DNA of 64,000 nucleotides from Ignavibacteriales bacterium (GTDB lineage Bacteria > Bacteroidota > Ignavibacteria > Tepidaquicellales > Tepidaquicellaceae). A program made the translations under genes and the position numbers. Below, one piece after another: positions 8,961 through 17,702 of this stretch. Under the pieces are notes generated by a model, which was given only the letters and a program-made list of their open reading frames with translations, did no database searches and was not told where the DNA came from. The stretch covers positions 1 to 64,000 of the forward strand of contig JACKAC010000004.1 of assembly GCA_020635255.1 (NCBI GenBank). Direction: 5' to 3'. The first letter of the stretch is position 1. Each line of letters begins with the position of its first letter.

Positions 8961-9746
8961 ATGATACAGAAGGAATTTGCGAAAAATGCGGTAGAAGTAT
9001 TAAAAGATGATGATTCCGTTATAGGAATCACCGCAGGCGGTTCATGGCTGACGGATGAACTGGATGAATATTCCGACCTGGATTTGATACTTGTTACCAA
9101 AGATAAAGTCGCCGGCAATAAAGAAAAAATGATAAGCTATGCTGGAAAAATGGGAAACTTACTGAACGCATTTACAGGCGAGCATGTCGGCGACCCAAGG
9201 GTGCTCATCTGTTTGTATGACAATCCCTTACTGCATGTGGATATAAAGTTTCTCACGCCGGAGGAATTCCATAAGCGTGTCGAAGACCCATTCATACTTC
9301 ACGATACGGACGACCAGTTAAAGAATATAATTGAAAAGACGGAAGCGAAATTTCCAACAACAGGATTTCAATGGATGGAGGATAGGTTCTGGACATGGGT
9401 ACATTACGATCTGGTAAAGATAGGGAGAGGAGAATATTTCGAGGCTCACGACGGGTTTGCTTTTTTCCGGGACATGATACTTGGTCCGCTGATGCATATT
9501 AAAAACGGGAATCTGCCACGCGGTGTACGAAAAGTGGAAACACACATTGCCAAAGAAGAGCTCGAACTTCTGAAACAGACAATCCCGCAATATAACAGGC
9601 AGTCACTTATAAAAACACTCGAGGAAGTCGTTTCACTTTACCGAAAACTCAGAGAGGATGTGTTTACAGATGATATTATTCTGAGAACTGAGACCGAGAG
9701 TAAAGTGATGGAGTATTTTGAGAAAATAAAGAAAGAAGGAGTATGA
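8961..9746 (+). CDS. Nucleotidyltransferase (aminoglycoside adenylyltransferase-like)
   Basis: A 261-residue protein with an N-terminal DNA polymerase-beta-type nucleotidyltransferase core. It has GGSW at 26-29 and the metal-binding SDLDL with D39 and D41, plus a later strand LHVDIKFL with a third acidic residue. The C-terminal half is helical, as in ANT(6)/AadE-type enzymes. The substrate is unknown; aminoglycoside modification should not be assumed. It is directly followed by the CDGSH gene, whose ATG abuts this gene's TGA. Confidence 0.7.
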   Translation: MIQKEFAKNAVEVLKDDDSVIGITAGGSWLTDELDEYSDLDLILVTKDKVAGNKEKMISYAGKMGNLLNAFTGEHVGDPRVLICLYDNPLLHVDIKFLTPEEFHKRVEDPFILHDTDDQLKNIIEKTEAKFPTTGFQWMEDRFWTWVHYDLVKIGRGEYFEAHDGFAFFRDMILGPLMHIKNGNLPRGVRKVETHIAKEELELLKQTIPQYNRQSLIKTLEEVVSLYRKLREDVFTDDIILRTETESKVMEYFEKIKKEGV

Positions 9747-10412
9747 ATGAGCCACGAAGTTAAAATAAAGATAATGGAAAGCGGCTGTTACTCGGTATCG
9801 GGAGCACCGCGCGTGGTCGAGAAGATACGGGTAGTAAATGAGCATGGATCGGCAGTAGAATGGAATGATGGAAAAGAATTTCAGACGAAGGAAAGATTCT
9901 CACTCTGCAGGTGCGGTCATTCAAAGAATAAACCCTTCTGCGACGCAACTCACAAGCAGATCGGATTCAAGGGGACTCTTACTGCTGACAGAAGCCCCCG
10001 AACGTCGAGAGAAAACATTTATGAAGGTGACGGGATAGCAATGACTGATGACGAGTCTCTGTGCGCGGGATACGCATTCTGCGACAGGTTCGGCGGGGTA
10101 TGGAACATGATGGAGATCTCGGAAAATCCCCGCATCAAGGAAAGAATAAAAAAGCAGGTATCACTGTGCCCTACAGGACGCCTGCAATATATTTTATCGG
10201 GACACGATGAACCCGAAGAGAAGCATTACGAACCAACAATCGGGCTGATAAAAGACGGACCAATACTTGCGCTCGGGAATATACCGGTAGAAGCGCCGGA
10301 CGGATTCGTGTACGAAATAAGAAACAGGCAGGCATTGTGCAGATGCGGTGGATCCTCGAATATGCCCTTCTGCGACGGATCGCATTGGGATAACGGATTC
10401 AGCTCGGATTAA
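9747..10412 (+). CDS. Two-CDGSH-domain iron-sulfur protein with ferredoxin-like middle
   Basis: A 221-residue protein with two complete CDGSH-type 2Fe-2S motifs. The first has C54, C56, C65 and H69 (CRCGHSKNKPFCDATH); the second has C198, C200, C209 and H213 (CRCGGSSNMPFCDGSH). Between them lies a Fer4_19/DUF1271-like segment with cysteines near 106, 112 and 141 (SLCPTGRL). Such three-part proteins are widespread in Bacteroidota. They probably carry electrons or clusters, but partners are unknown. It is translationally coupled to the upstream nucleotidyltransferase (zero-base gap). Confidence 0.85.
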   Translation: MSHEVKIKIMESGCYSVSGAPRVVEKIRVVNEHGSAVEWNDGKEFQTKERFSLCRCGHSKNKPFCDATHKQIGFKGTLTADRSPRTSRENIYEGDGIAMTDDESLCAGYAFCDRFGGVWNMMEISENPRIKERIKKQVSLCPTGRLQYILSGHDEPEEKHYEPTIGLIKDGPILALGNIPVEAPDGFVYEIRNRQALCRCGGSSNMPFCDGSHWDNGFSSD

Positions 10413-10469
10413 TATTCCGGGCTTTATTATATTTTAATCTCAGATCAGTATATTTTCCAAAAAAAGCTG

Positions 10470-12020
10470 ATGAAAAAGACAGTATTATTTGCAATATTCA
10501 CATTATTTATTTCCTCATTTTCCTTTTCCCAGGGGAATCTTAAGGACATAACGATACTTCACTGGAATGATTTTCACGGGAGGAACCTGCCATATAAAGT
10601 ATCTAAAAAGGTGGACGGCGAGGAGATACAATACTTCGTGGGTGGAACGGCGGGGATGCTGGGATACCTTAACAAATACCGTAACAATAACTCACTTGTT
10701 GTGAACGGAGGAGATGATTACCAGGGGACTCCAATATCTTCAATAACTAAAGGGTTTTCGCAGATACATCTGCTCAACCTATACAACCTCGATGCATTCG
10801 TACTGGGCAACCATGAATTCGATTATGGGCAGTATCTTCTCGATTCGGCTTTACAGACGGCTAACTTCGACTACCTCTCGGGCAACGTATTCTTCGAACC
10901 GAAGGAATTTACGATGGGAAAACCATACACAATAAAAGAGATCAATGGTGTAAAGATCGGCATAATCGGACTGACAGCACTGGAGCTTCCAGAGCTTTCC
11001 CTTCCCTCCAATATAGACATGATAGACATGCTGAACGCGGATTCTATAGTCGCGGACGCTATACCAAAGCTAAAATCAGAGGGTTGTAATATGATCATGC
11101 TCCTTACCCACATAGGATTGGATCATGACAAGGAAATGGCAGAGAAGTTTTATCCCGATCTTGACGTGATAGTCGGCGGTCATTCACATACCCCTCTCTT
11201 CGAACCGGTGATACAAAATGGTGTTATAATTGTTCAGGCGGGTTCATACGGCAGATGGCTCGGCAAGCTCGACCTGCAGGTGGATATAGATAAGGACACG
11301 GTATTATTTTTTGCCGGTGAGCTGGTTGAGACAGTTCTCGACTCCGCAATAATGGATGGCAGTGCACAGATAGAAGTAGATAGACTGTTAGGAGACATAG
11401 ACGACGAGTTGCATGAAGTGCTCGGAGAATTAAAGACACCGTGGGAAAGGAAGTCAGCTGTAGAAAGCAACCTTGGACAATGGGAGGCAGACGTATTCAG
11501 AAACAAGACCGGCTCGGACATTGGGTTCATAAATTCAGGCGGGCTGAGATCGGACCTCTTCGCCGGAAATATCACTGTAAACGATATATGGACGATAAAC
11601 CCCTTCGGAAATACGGTCGTCAAAATAAAAGTAAGCGGGAAGGTACTGAAAGAGATGATGTCGAATGCTATATCAAAAAATTACAGAGAACTTAAAGAAT
11701 CAGGTTATACAGATATGGTCATAACATCGGGATTAGAAATTGAATTCGATTCAAAAGCAATCATGAACAATGAACCGGAATTTATAAAAGTATTTATGAT
11801 AAACGGTAAAGAGCTTGACGAGAATAAGGAATATGTAATTGCAACAAATAATTATGTGGGACAGCAATTCGAGAAATTCTTCGGAACCGTTTCGGAAAGA
11901 CCGGGAATCGACGATACTAACATAATAGACAGGGATTTATTAATAGATGCCGTTAAAGAACAAAAAGTGATAAATTCAAATATAGAGAAAAGAATAAAAG
12001 ACATTAATAAACAGGAGTAA
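10470..12020 (+). CDS. Secreted 5'-nucleotidase / UshA-family metallophosphatase
   Basis: A 516-residue protein with a clear signal peptide (first 20 residues, ending FSFSQ). The N-terminal metallophosphatase domain has HWNDFHG, NGGDDYQG, LGNHEFDYG, LTHIGLDHD and VGGHSHTP, supplying all five metal-ligand blocks. The C-terminal 5'-nucleotidase domain has INSGGLRSD and NPFGNTV, which form the nucleotide-binding wall. It probably hydrolyses extracytoplasmic nucleotides to nucleosides. One base separates it from the YggX-like gene. Confidence 0.9.
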   Translation: MKKTVLFAIFTLFISSFSFSQGNLKDITILHWNDFHGRNLPYKVSKKVDGEEIQYFVGGTAGMLGYLNKYRNNNSLVVNGGDDYQGTPISSITKGFSQIHLLNLYNLDAFVLGNHEFDYGQYLLDSALQTANFDYLSGNVFFEPKEFTMGKPYTIKEINGVKIGIIGLTALELPELSLPSNIDMIDMLNADSIVADAIPKLKSEGCNMIMLLTHIGLDHDKEMAEKFYPDLDVIVGGHSHTPLFEPVIQNGVIIVQAGSYGRWLGKLDLQVDIDKDTVLFFAGELVETVLDSAIMDGSAQIEVDRLLGDIDDELHEVLGELKTPWERKSAVESNLGQWEADVFRNKTGSDIGFINSGGLRSDLFAGNITVNDIWTINPFGNTVVKIKVSGKVLKEMMSNAISKNYRELKESGYTDMVITSGLEIEFDSKAIMNNEPEFIKVFMINGKELDENKEYVIATNNYVGQQFEKFFGTVSERPGIDDTNIIDRDLLIDAVKEQKVINSNIEKRIKDINKQE

Positions 12021-12021
12021 A

Positions 12022-12300
12022 ATGAGCGAAGTAAGATTAGTGAACTGCATTAAGCTGAAAAAGGAACTGCCCGGATTGGACAATCCTCCTATCGAGGGTG
12101 AAACAGGACAGAAAGTATATGAAAATGTATCCAAAGAAGCATTTAAAATGTTCCTGGAGCACTTTAAAATGATAATAAACGAATACCGGCTGGACCTGAC
12201 ATCTCCCGCTACGGACAAGGTTTTTGAAGACCAGATGAGGGATTTCTTCTTTGGCGAGGGGATGAAGCTCCCGGACGAATATACACCTCCTGAAAACTAA
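12022..12300 (+). CDS. YggX-family Fe(2+)-trafficking-like protein
   Basis: A 92-residue small protein. The pattern NCIKLKKELPGLD, then GETGQKVYENVSKEAFKMFLEH, then IINEYRLDLTS and a closing YTPPEN matches YggX. That family is associated with iron trafficking and oxidative protection of iron-sulfur enzymes, and the near-N-terminal cysteine is retained. It sits immediately after the 5'-nucleotidase gene, probably in one transcript; a functional link is not evident. Confidence 0.75.
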   Translation: MSEVRLVNCIKLKKELPGLDNPPIEGETGQKVYENVSKEAFKMFLEHFKMIINEYRLDLTSPATDKVFEDQMRDFFFGEGMKLPDEYTPPEN

Positions 12301-12371
12301 CTCCTTATATCGTAAACTTTTGTTTTGATTTTTCGTAAATTTATACCTGAGATGAATCAAAACTAACATTA

Positions 12372-13898
12372 TTGGAGTTTTTTACCGCTGATAAATACGT
12401 AACTCTTCCAAGACTTACCGCATACAACAAATTTCTTGACGACAAGAATTTAAAGACGTTCAAGACATATCTTGTAATTGCGATGGTCTTTTTTTCACTA
12501 AGCCTACTCACCAATATATTCGATAAATTCTCTCCTATAGTTCTCGCATTAAATGCGATCAATGTCATTGCACTGGTAATAATAAGACTCAAGTACAGGA
12601 GATTAAATTCCGACAATATAAGGAAATTCCTTTATAGTTATCTAATCGCGCAGATAATATTCGCATGCCTAATAAACTTTGCGCATATATTGTCCTCGTC
12701 CGAAGTCCATTCCGAGAGAAGAACGGAAAATACGATTGCAGAAGATTCTTCCGCGACAAAGGACTCTACTATTGTCGATAGGGATTCCACATTAGATTCA
12801 TCGATAAACAAAAGCAAAAAGGACACCGTATGGAAGAACGAAAAGGGTAATTTGAGTGTCACCGTAGACCTCGGAAGTAACTATGACACATTCGCAGAGT
12901 GGTTGTTAATACTATCCATAATGCTTGTTATGTTTTCCTTTCCGCGTTCTGACCTTTTAAAAATCTGGGCATTCGGATTGATACTTCCAGTTATATGCGA
13001 GCTATTAACTTACGGGACGCTTGAAAAAGACGGTTATGTGGGATATGGCAGTTTCTATGTGTTATTTTTCTTAGTAAGCTTCTTTACGGAAAAGAGAACA
13101 CTAAAGAAATTTAACGAGCAGTACGATTTTTACCTTAAGAAGAATTACGAAAGCATAAGAATGAAAAAGGAGCTGGATTCAGCAAGGGAGATCCAGCTAT
13201 CCATGCTTCCAAGCAATACCTCTGTATTGAACGGAATAGACATTGCGGGAATATCGCTCCCGGCAAAGGAAGTTGGGGGTGACTATTTCGATTATTTTAA
13301 ATTATCGGATACAAAGCTGGGCGTATTTATCTGTGACGTATCCGGGCACGGGGTAGCAAGCGGGCTTATGTTATCAGGGTTAAGGAGCTGTATGCACCTG
13401 ATACTTGAGGATGAGGATGACCCAAAGATTGTTATGGAAAAGCTGAACAGGATGGTAAGAAAGACACAGCAGAGGAAGATGTTCGTAACGGCAGTATTTG
13501 CACTTGTAGATACGGAAAAGAATGAGTGCAGGTTATTCAATGCGGGACATCTGCCTCCATACAAGATATCGGAATCCGCAGGAGAGATATTCAAGATAAG
13601 GAAACACGGCATAACACTGGGAGCAGTGGATAATATTTCGATACCAAATCATGACTCGGAAGTGGTTTTCGATTTCAATAGAGGGGATAAAATAGTATTT
13701 TACACAGACGGACTCAGCGAAGCAATGAACGGGGTAAAGCAAGAATACGGCTTTGAGCGTATCGAAACAATACTTCAGCACAATACCGACAAAAGTCCGG
13801 AAGAACTGATTAATATTCTAAATGATGACGTACGGGCATTTATCGGCGCAAACGAGCAGATAGACGACCTTACAATTTTAATAATAGGAAGACAGTAG
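12372..13898 (+). CDS. Membrane-anchored SpoIIE/RsbU-type PP2C serine phosphatase
   Basis: A 508-residue protein. The N-terminal half contains about six hydrophobic helices (roughly 33-75, 88-106, 171-240), with a Ser/Asp-rich extracytoplasmic loop at about 107-170. A linker helix (about 250-275, ELDSAREIQLSML) leads into a SpoIIE-type PP2C domain. Its metal sites are VGGDYFDYF, CDVSGHGVASG, YTDGLSEA and QIDDLTIL. It probably dephosphorylates an anti-sigma-factor antagonist in a partner-switching pathway, responding to a membrane or external signal. The start is TTG at 12372; no ATG is available before the first membrane helix. It is followed after one base by purE. Confidence 0.85.
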   Translation: MEFFTADKYVTLPRLTAYNKFLDDKNLKTFKTYLVIAMVFFSLSLLTNIFDKFSPIVLALNAINVIALVIIRLKYRRLNSDNIRKFLYSYLIAQIIFACLINFAHILSSSEVHSERRTENTIAEDSSATKDSTIVDRDSTLDSSINKSKKDTVWKNEKGNLSVTVDLGSNYDTFAEWLLILSIMLVMFSFPRSDLLKIWAFGLILPVICELLTYGTLEKDGYVGYGSFYVLFFLVSFFTEKRTLKKFNEQYDFYLKKNYESIRMKKELDSAREIQLSMLPSNTSVLNGIDIAGISLPAKEVGGDYFDYFKLSDTKLGVFICDVSGHGVASGLMLSGLRSCMHLILEDEDDPKIVMEKLNRMVRKTQQRKMFVTAVFALVDTEKNECRLFNAGHLPPYKISESAGEIFKIRKHGITLGAVDNISIPNHDSEVVFDFNRGDKIVFYTDGLSEAMNGVKQEYGFERIETILQHNTDKSPEELINILNDDVRAFIGANEQIDDLTILIIGRQ

Positions 13899-13899
13899 A

Positions 13900-14394
13900 A
13901 TGAAAAAACCAAAAGTCGGAATTATAATGGGTTCAGACTCTGACCTGCCGGTAATGCAACAGGCAGCTGATATTCTGGATGAATTTGGCATACCATACGA
14001 AATAAAAATAACCTCCGCTCACCGCACACCCGACGTAATGGCTTCCTATTCAAAAAATGCATATAAGAGAGGTATTAAGGTGATCATAGCCGGGGCGGGA
14101 GGCGCGGCACACCTTCCGGGGATGAGCGCATCATATTCCCCTATCCCTGTCATTGGCGTACCTGTGGAGTCGCGGGCTTTGAAGGGACTGGATTCGCTTC
14201 TATCAATAGTTCAGATGCCATATGGAGTGCCGGTAGCAACTGTATCTATAAATAATGCTAAAAATGCCGGGCTGCTTGCGGTAAAGATGCTAGCGTCTTC
14301 GGACAGGAAGTTACTCGATAAGATGATAAAATTTATGAATAAGCTGAAGAAAGAGTCTATGGATAAGAATAAAAAGCTGAATAGCAAGAAATGA
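13900..14394 (+). CDS. purE: N5-carboxyaminoimidazole ribonucleotide mutase (class I PurE)
   Basis: Converts N5-CAIR to CAIR in purine synthesis. Seen are GSDSDLPVM at about 10-18, SAHRTPD (class I signature) and AGAGGAAHLPGM, together with PVIGVPVESRALKGLDSLLS. It is 164 residues, a normal length, with a lysine-rich tail. purK is not adjacent. It is cotranscribed with the PP2C phosphatase gene upstream, an unusual pairing. The next gene converges on the opposite strand right at its stop codon. Confidence 0.95.
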   Translation: MKKPKVGIIMGSDSDLPVMQQAADILDEFGIPYEIKITSAHRTPDVMASYSKNAYKRGIKVIIAGAGGAAHLPGMSASYSPIPVIGVPVESRALKGLDSLLSIVQMPYGVPVATVSINNAKNAGLLAVKMLASSDRKLLDKMIKFMNKLKKESMDKNKKLNSKK

Positions 14395-14880
14395 TTATTG
14401 TATCATAAGCAGGTAGGCATCTACATCATCTAACAATTCCTTTTCTTTTTCTTTATAACCGTTACCGCCCGCATAAATTGTACCATCGCCGGGTTTTTTC
14501 CAGCCGATGAGTTTATCGTCCTTAAAATAGTATTCATTGCGAGAGGTACTATAATCGGTTGGATCATCCAGCATAGTCACAGCATCAACTATATAAGAGA
14601 TACGCCAGTTATGAAAGTAGCAATCTCTCGTCGATAAGCCCCCTGCTACGTCTCTTTCTACATGTATCTTTTTTAAAACTCCGCTGTGATAGTATGCCGT
14701 CATATTACCGCCATCATCAAGAGTATTATCGATAGAATTGAGTATACTCATCTGCTTGTCAATCTCTAAGGAGCGCTTTTCTATTTTTGAGTATTCTTTA
14801 TCAATGGATGAACCTGTCGAGGATGAGCATCCCGAGGATAGAAGGGCAATAAATACTATGTAGAGGGGAATTAATTTCAT
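14395..14880 (-). CDS. Hypothetical lipoprotein
   Basis: A 161-residue protein not recognised as a known family. The first 18 residues form a lipoprotein signal with lipobox LSSGC, so a lipid-anchored envelope protein is expected. The mature part starts with a Ser/Gly-rich linker and a charged helix (about 28-45). It then alternates short polar strands with repeated acidic turns (DDGGNMTAYYHSG, GDGTIYAGGNG), as in small beta-rich proteins. It converges on purE and ends immediately after that stop. A terminator hairpin separates it from the upstream gene. Confidence 0.65.
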   Translation of the reverse strand: MKLIPLYIVFIALLSSGCSSSTGSSIDKEYSKIEKRSLEIDKQMSILNSIDNTLDDGGNMTAYYHSGVLKKIHVERDVAGGLSTRDCYFHNWRISYIVDAVTMLDDPTDYSTSRNEYYFKDDKLIGWKKPGDGTIYAGGNGYKEKEKELLDDVDAYLLMIQ

Positions 14881-14891
14881 TTTGGTTTGCG

Positions 14892-14940
14892 CATAAAAAA
14901 ATTTTACTCCGCCTACCGGTTTGATAGGCGGAAGTAAAAT
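14892..14940 (-). terminator. Rho-independent terminator of LppM-like gene
   Basis: A long inverted repeat: ATTTTACTCCGCCTA (14901-14915) pairs with TAGGCGGAAGTAAAAT (14925-14940) with one mismatch region. Read on the minus strand it is followed by seven Ts. It ends the transcript of the lipoprotein gene at 14961-15641. Confidence 0.75.
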
Positions 14941-14960
14941 CTTAATTTATTTCACTCCGA

Positions 14961-15641
14961 CTACTTTTTCTTTCTTCTGTATCCGTACAGGAAGATCATA
15001 CCTGCCATAACAAGAACAGGAAGTTCAAGTCCGAATAATCCGCACTTACCACCTTCTTTCTTGACGGTGGCTGTCATTTCGACATCTTCCTTAAGGTCAG
15101 CGAGGGTCTTATCCCACTCGACAGTTTGTCCGTCTTTTCTTCCGTTAGTGGATATCACTTCACCAGGGAATTCGAACTTATAGGTAAGCTTTGTATCGCT
15201 TGCACCCATGTTCTTTGCATTCGATGTATCCTGTTTTAGAGTGTAGTTGAAATCCATACCGTCACTGCCTTCCTTCCAAGAAGTAGTCACTTTTTCAAAT
15301 CCTTTTGCACTAGGAAGCGCATTAATATCCTTAAACGTGATCTCCAATTTTACGTGCTTAGTTGAATCTTCGAGATCATCGCTAATATTTACACTTTTTA
15401 CCTCTGAATTAGAGGAAGTGTAATTGCTTTTTGCTTTATCTTCCGAGAAAGCAAATCCACCGATCTCATCGCTGGAAGATACGTTAGACATTTTAGTCCA
15501 ATAATGGAGATTTATGGTCCCTGACCCGTCAGCATTTAATTTTGTGTCCTGATCTACGTTAACACAACCTGAAAGATAGATGCCCAGAAACACAAGAAAA
15601 GAAGCAATAATTACTTTTGTGTAGTTTTTCTTCTTTACCAT
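14961..15641 (-). CDS. LppM-like lipoprotein with C-terminal membrane anchor/CTERM-like tail
   Basis: A 226-residue envelope protein. The signal ends in a lipobox (YLSGC, Cys at about 26) followed by VNVDQDTKLNADGSGTINL, which resembles the LppM/DUF3153 domain. The middle is strand-rich and threonine/serine-rich. The C-terminus is unusual: KCGLFGLEL, then a hydrophobic stretch of about 16 residues, then YRRKKK. This Cys-Gly, membrane helix, basic tail layout resembles protein-sorting CTERM signals. It is transcribed divergently from the helical-repeat gene across 172 bases. The LppM assignment is tentative. Confidence 0.65.
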   Translation of the reverse strand: MVKKKNYTKVIIASFLVFLGIYLSGCVNVDQDTKLNADGSGTINLHYWTKMSNVSSSDEIGGFAFSEDKAKSNYTSSNSEVKSVNISDDLEDSTKHVKLEITFKDINALPSAKGFEKVTTSWKEGSDGMDFNYTLKQDTSNAKNMGASDTKLTYKFEFPGEVISTNGRKDGQTVEWDKTLADLKEDVEMTATVKKEGGKCGLFGLELPVLVMAGMIFLYGYRRKKK

Positions 15642-15813
15642 TTCAAGGTTATTTGATTAATGAAAATTACTTTTAACTATTAGGATATGAATGTATTTTC
15701 AAATGAAGCTAAGAATCGCGAGGTGATATCCTTTTGAAACTGAATAAAACTACAGGATTTGACTTTAGATTTCAAATAAAAAATATGTAAATTGTTGCAT
15801 ATTTTCTAACTTC

Positions 15814-17571
15814 TTGAATATAACTCCTTTGGATAATATTTTAAACAACATATTCAGCACATATGACTTTTTCCTTTTCGAGGTATTTGCCATACCCGAA
15901 GAGGTCCGCAGGGATTATCTAAACAAACTGCTTACACGTAAAGGCGGTGTAAAGCAAAAGAACGTAAGGTTTTTAAGACATTTATATAAAGTGTTAGAGG
16001 AGAACAAACTTAATCTGTGGGACGAGAAATTGATATGCCACGAACTTAAGATCTCACCACGTATGCTCGACTGCTATAAATCCCGTATTTTGAAATCTCT
16101 CAGAGAAATGTACTTCGACCATGACAAACACTTAAAGGCATTCGAAGCAGATATCCCCGATGGTCCAAAGCGGAATCTGGCTATCGCGGGAAATATGTTC
16201 CGGATCGGGATGGTAAAGGAGGCAAAACAGATCTATCTAAAGCTTGAAGGAGATATCGGGAAAATAAAGCCATCCGAGCAGAAAGAGTATAGGGAAATAT
16301 TATCTGCTATCTATGAAGCGATGGTTACTTACTATTCTTTCCAGAGAGACCTAAGGAAATTTAACCTCTACCTTTCAAAAGCAGAGAGTAATCTCAAAAA
16401 AGCACTGAAACATCTCCGGGAAGATCAAACTTTTAACATAAAACTAAGGGTTTTAAAGATCCGCTTTCGGAAGCTGTCACTAAAAACAATTTCCTCCAAA
16501 AACATACAATCACAACTTGATCTTCTAAAAGAAATATTAACGCTCGCGGAAAAGACAAAGGTTTTAAAGGATGTCTTCTTTGCGTATGAACATCTAGGTA
16601 TATTATCAGGAAAGCTAAAGGACTTCGAAAACGAAGAGAAGTATTTTTTAGAGGGACTGAACCTGGCAAAGAGAAAAGGATTTTCGGAAAACGAAATGAT
16701 ATTCGATATGCTGATCTCCTTCACTACATTCCGAAAGAATAATAAGAATGCCCGTCCATATCTTAAGAAGACCGAGAAGTATTATAACCTGATAAAGAGT
16801 AACTACTATGACTTTGGTAACCTGCTCACGGTTCACCGCAACTATCTCCGCATGCTGATATATTTTAATAAACCCGGCTGTGATGATGAGGTAGAACAAT
16901 ACATAAAGCATCTTATACTTTTTTCCCAAAAAACCGATGCAATATCCAATTGGTATCTTGAACTATCGGACCGGCTTACCTCCGGTATCTGCAAGTGGGA
17001 AGTATATATGACAGGTCCGGATAATTATGAACTGAATGTCTCTGTCGATAAAAAGCTTCACAAGTATTTTGAGGAGATGAACTATAATACGCTCATACAT
17101 TTCAAAGGACTATATTCTCCCGAAGCACTTGCAGTAATGTATCTCAACCAGATCGACCTGGAATTCTGGAAAGGCACCGGATGTAATTTCGAGAACTCAA
17201 ATTATTTCATTAACAAACTCCAACGGCTTGTAAAGACACGTCACGTAGGTACCAACCTTTCATGGCTTGACTCATCAAAGATCGGCGTAAATATTTTTGA
17301 GGAAATGAGATTTAAGAGCAAGAAGGCTATTTTTGATAAGTTCTATCCTGAAATCAGTAAATTTATAGATTCTATTAAAGATGAAAAGAAAATATTCAAT
17401 ATTGTGGACGACTTTGCTAAGCTGATCTTTATTTCCAAAGTTTTGAATACACCCGGCATGAAAAAAGAGTTAAGAAATCTGGAGTCGTGGATAAAAGAGA
17501 ACCGTCCCGAATTAATAAAATCAATATTCGAAGCGGCTATTGTAAAAACGCGTGAATTTCGTGTGGCATAA
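15814..17571 (+). CDS. Helical-repeat (TPR-like) protein, divergent from lipoprotein gene
   Basis: A 585-residue protein with no signal peptide or membrane helix, made almost entirely of amphipathic helices. The first 100 residues form a distinct domain ending in a basic segment (SPRMLDCYKSRILKSLREMYF). The rest (about 115-560) resembles tetratricopeptide-like repeats such as AYEHLGILSGKLKDFENEEKYFLEGLNLA. The layout parallels the proteins at 24570, 38400 and 57392, though this is the most divergent member. The start is TTG at 15814; no in-frame ATG occurs upstream and the next Met is near residue 86. Function is unknown; regulator or scaffold are possibilities. Confidence 0.7.
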   Translation: MNITPLDNILNNIFSTYDFFLFEVFAIPEEVRRDYLNKLLTRKGGVKQKNVRFLRHLYKVLEENKLNLWDEKLICHELKISPRMLDCYKSRILKSLREMYFDHDKHLKAFEADIPDGPKRNLAIAGNMFRIGMVKEAKQIYLKLEGDIGKIKPSEQKEYREILSAIYEAMVTYYSFQRDLRKFNLYLSKAESNLKKALKHLREDQTFNIKLRVLKIRFRKLSLKTISSKNIQSQLDLLKEILTLAEKTKVLKDVFFAYEHLGILSGKLKDFENEEKYFLEGLNLAKRKGFSENEMIFDMLISFTTFRKNNKNARPYLKKTEKYYNLIKSNYYDFGNLLTVHRNYLRMLIYFNKPGCDDEVEQYIKHLILFSQKTDAISNWYLELSDRLTSGICKWEVYMTGPDNYELNVSVDKKLHKYFEEMNYNTLIHFKGLYSPEALAVMYLNQIDLEFWKGTGCNFENSNYFINKLQRLVKTRHVGTNLSWLDSSKIGVNIFEEMRFKSKKAIFDKFYPEISKFIDSIKDEKKIFNIVDDFAKLIFISKVLNTPGMKKELRNLESWIKENRPELIKSIFEAAIVKTREFRVA

Positions 17572-17616
17572 AAAAGTAATCCTCTCCCGCCCCTAAACTA
17601 AGGGAGAAAGAGGATT
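17570..17616 (-). terminator. Terminator downstream of thioredoxin-like gene
   Basis: AATCCTCT (17578-17585) pairs with AGAGGATT (17609-17616), with further CCC/GGG pairing inside. On the minus strand the stem is followed by ACTTTTTT. It overlaps the stop codon of the plus-strand helical-repeat gene. Confidence 0.6.
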
Positions 17617-17702
17617 GGAGGTTATGGCTGACTGACTTTTGAAAAATGAGACCTTTACATCTGCGCAATATATAATACTTAATTTCCGCGCAAATGTTTC
17701 AC

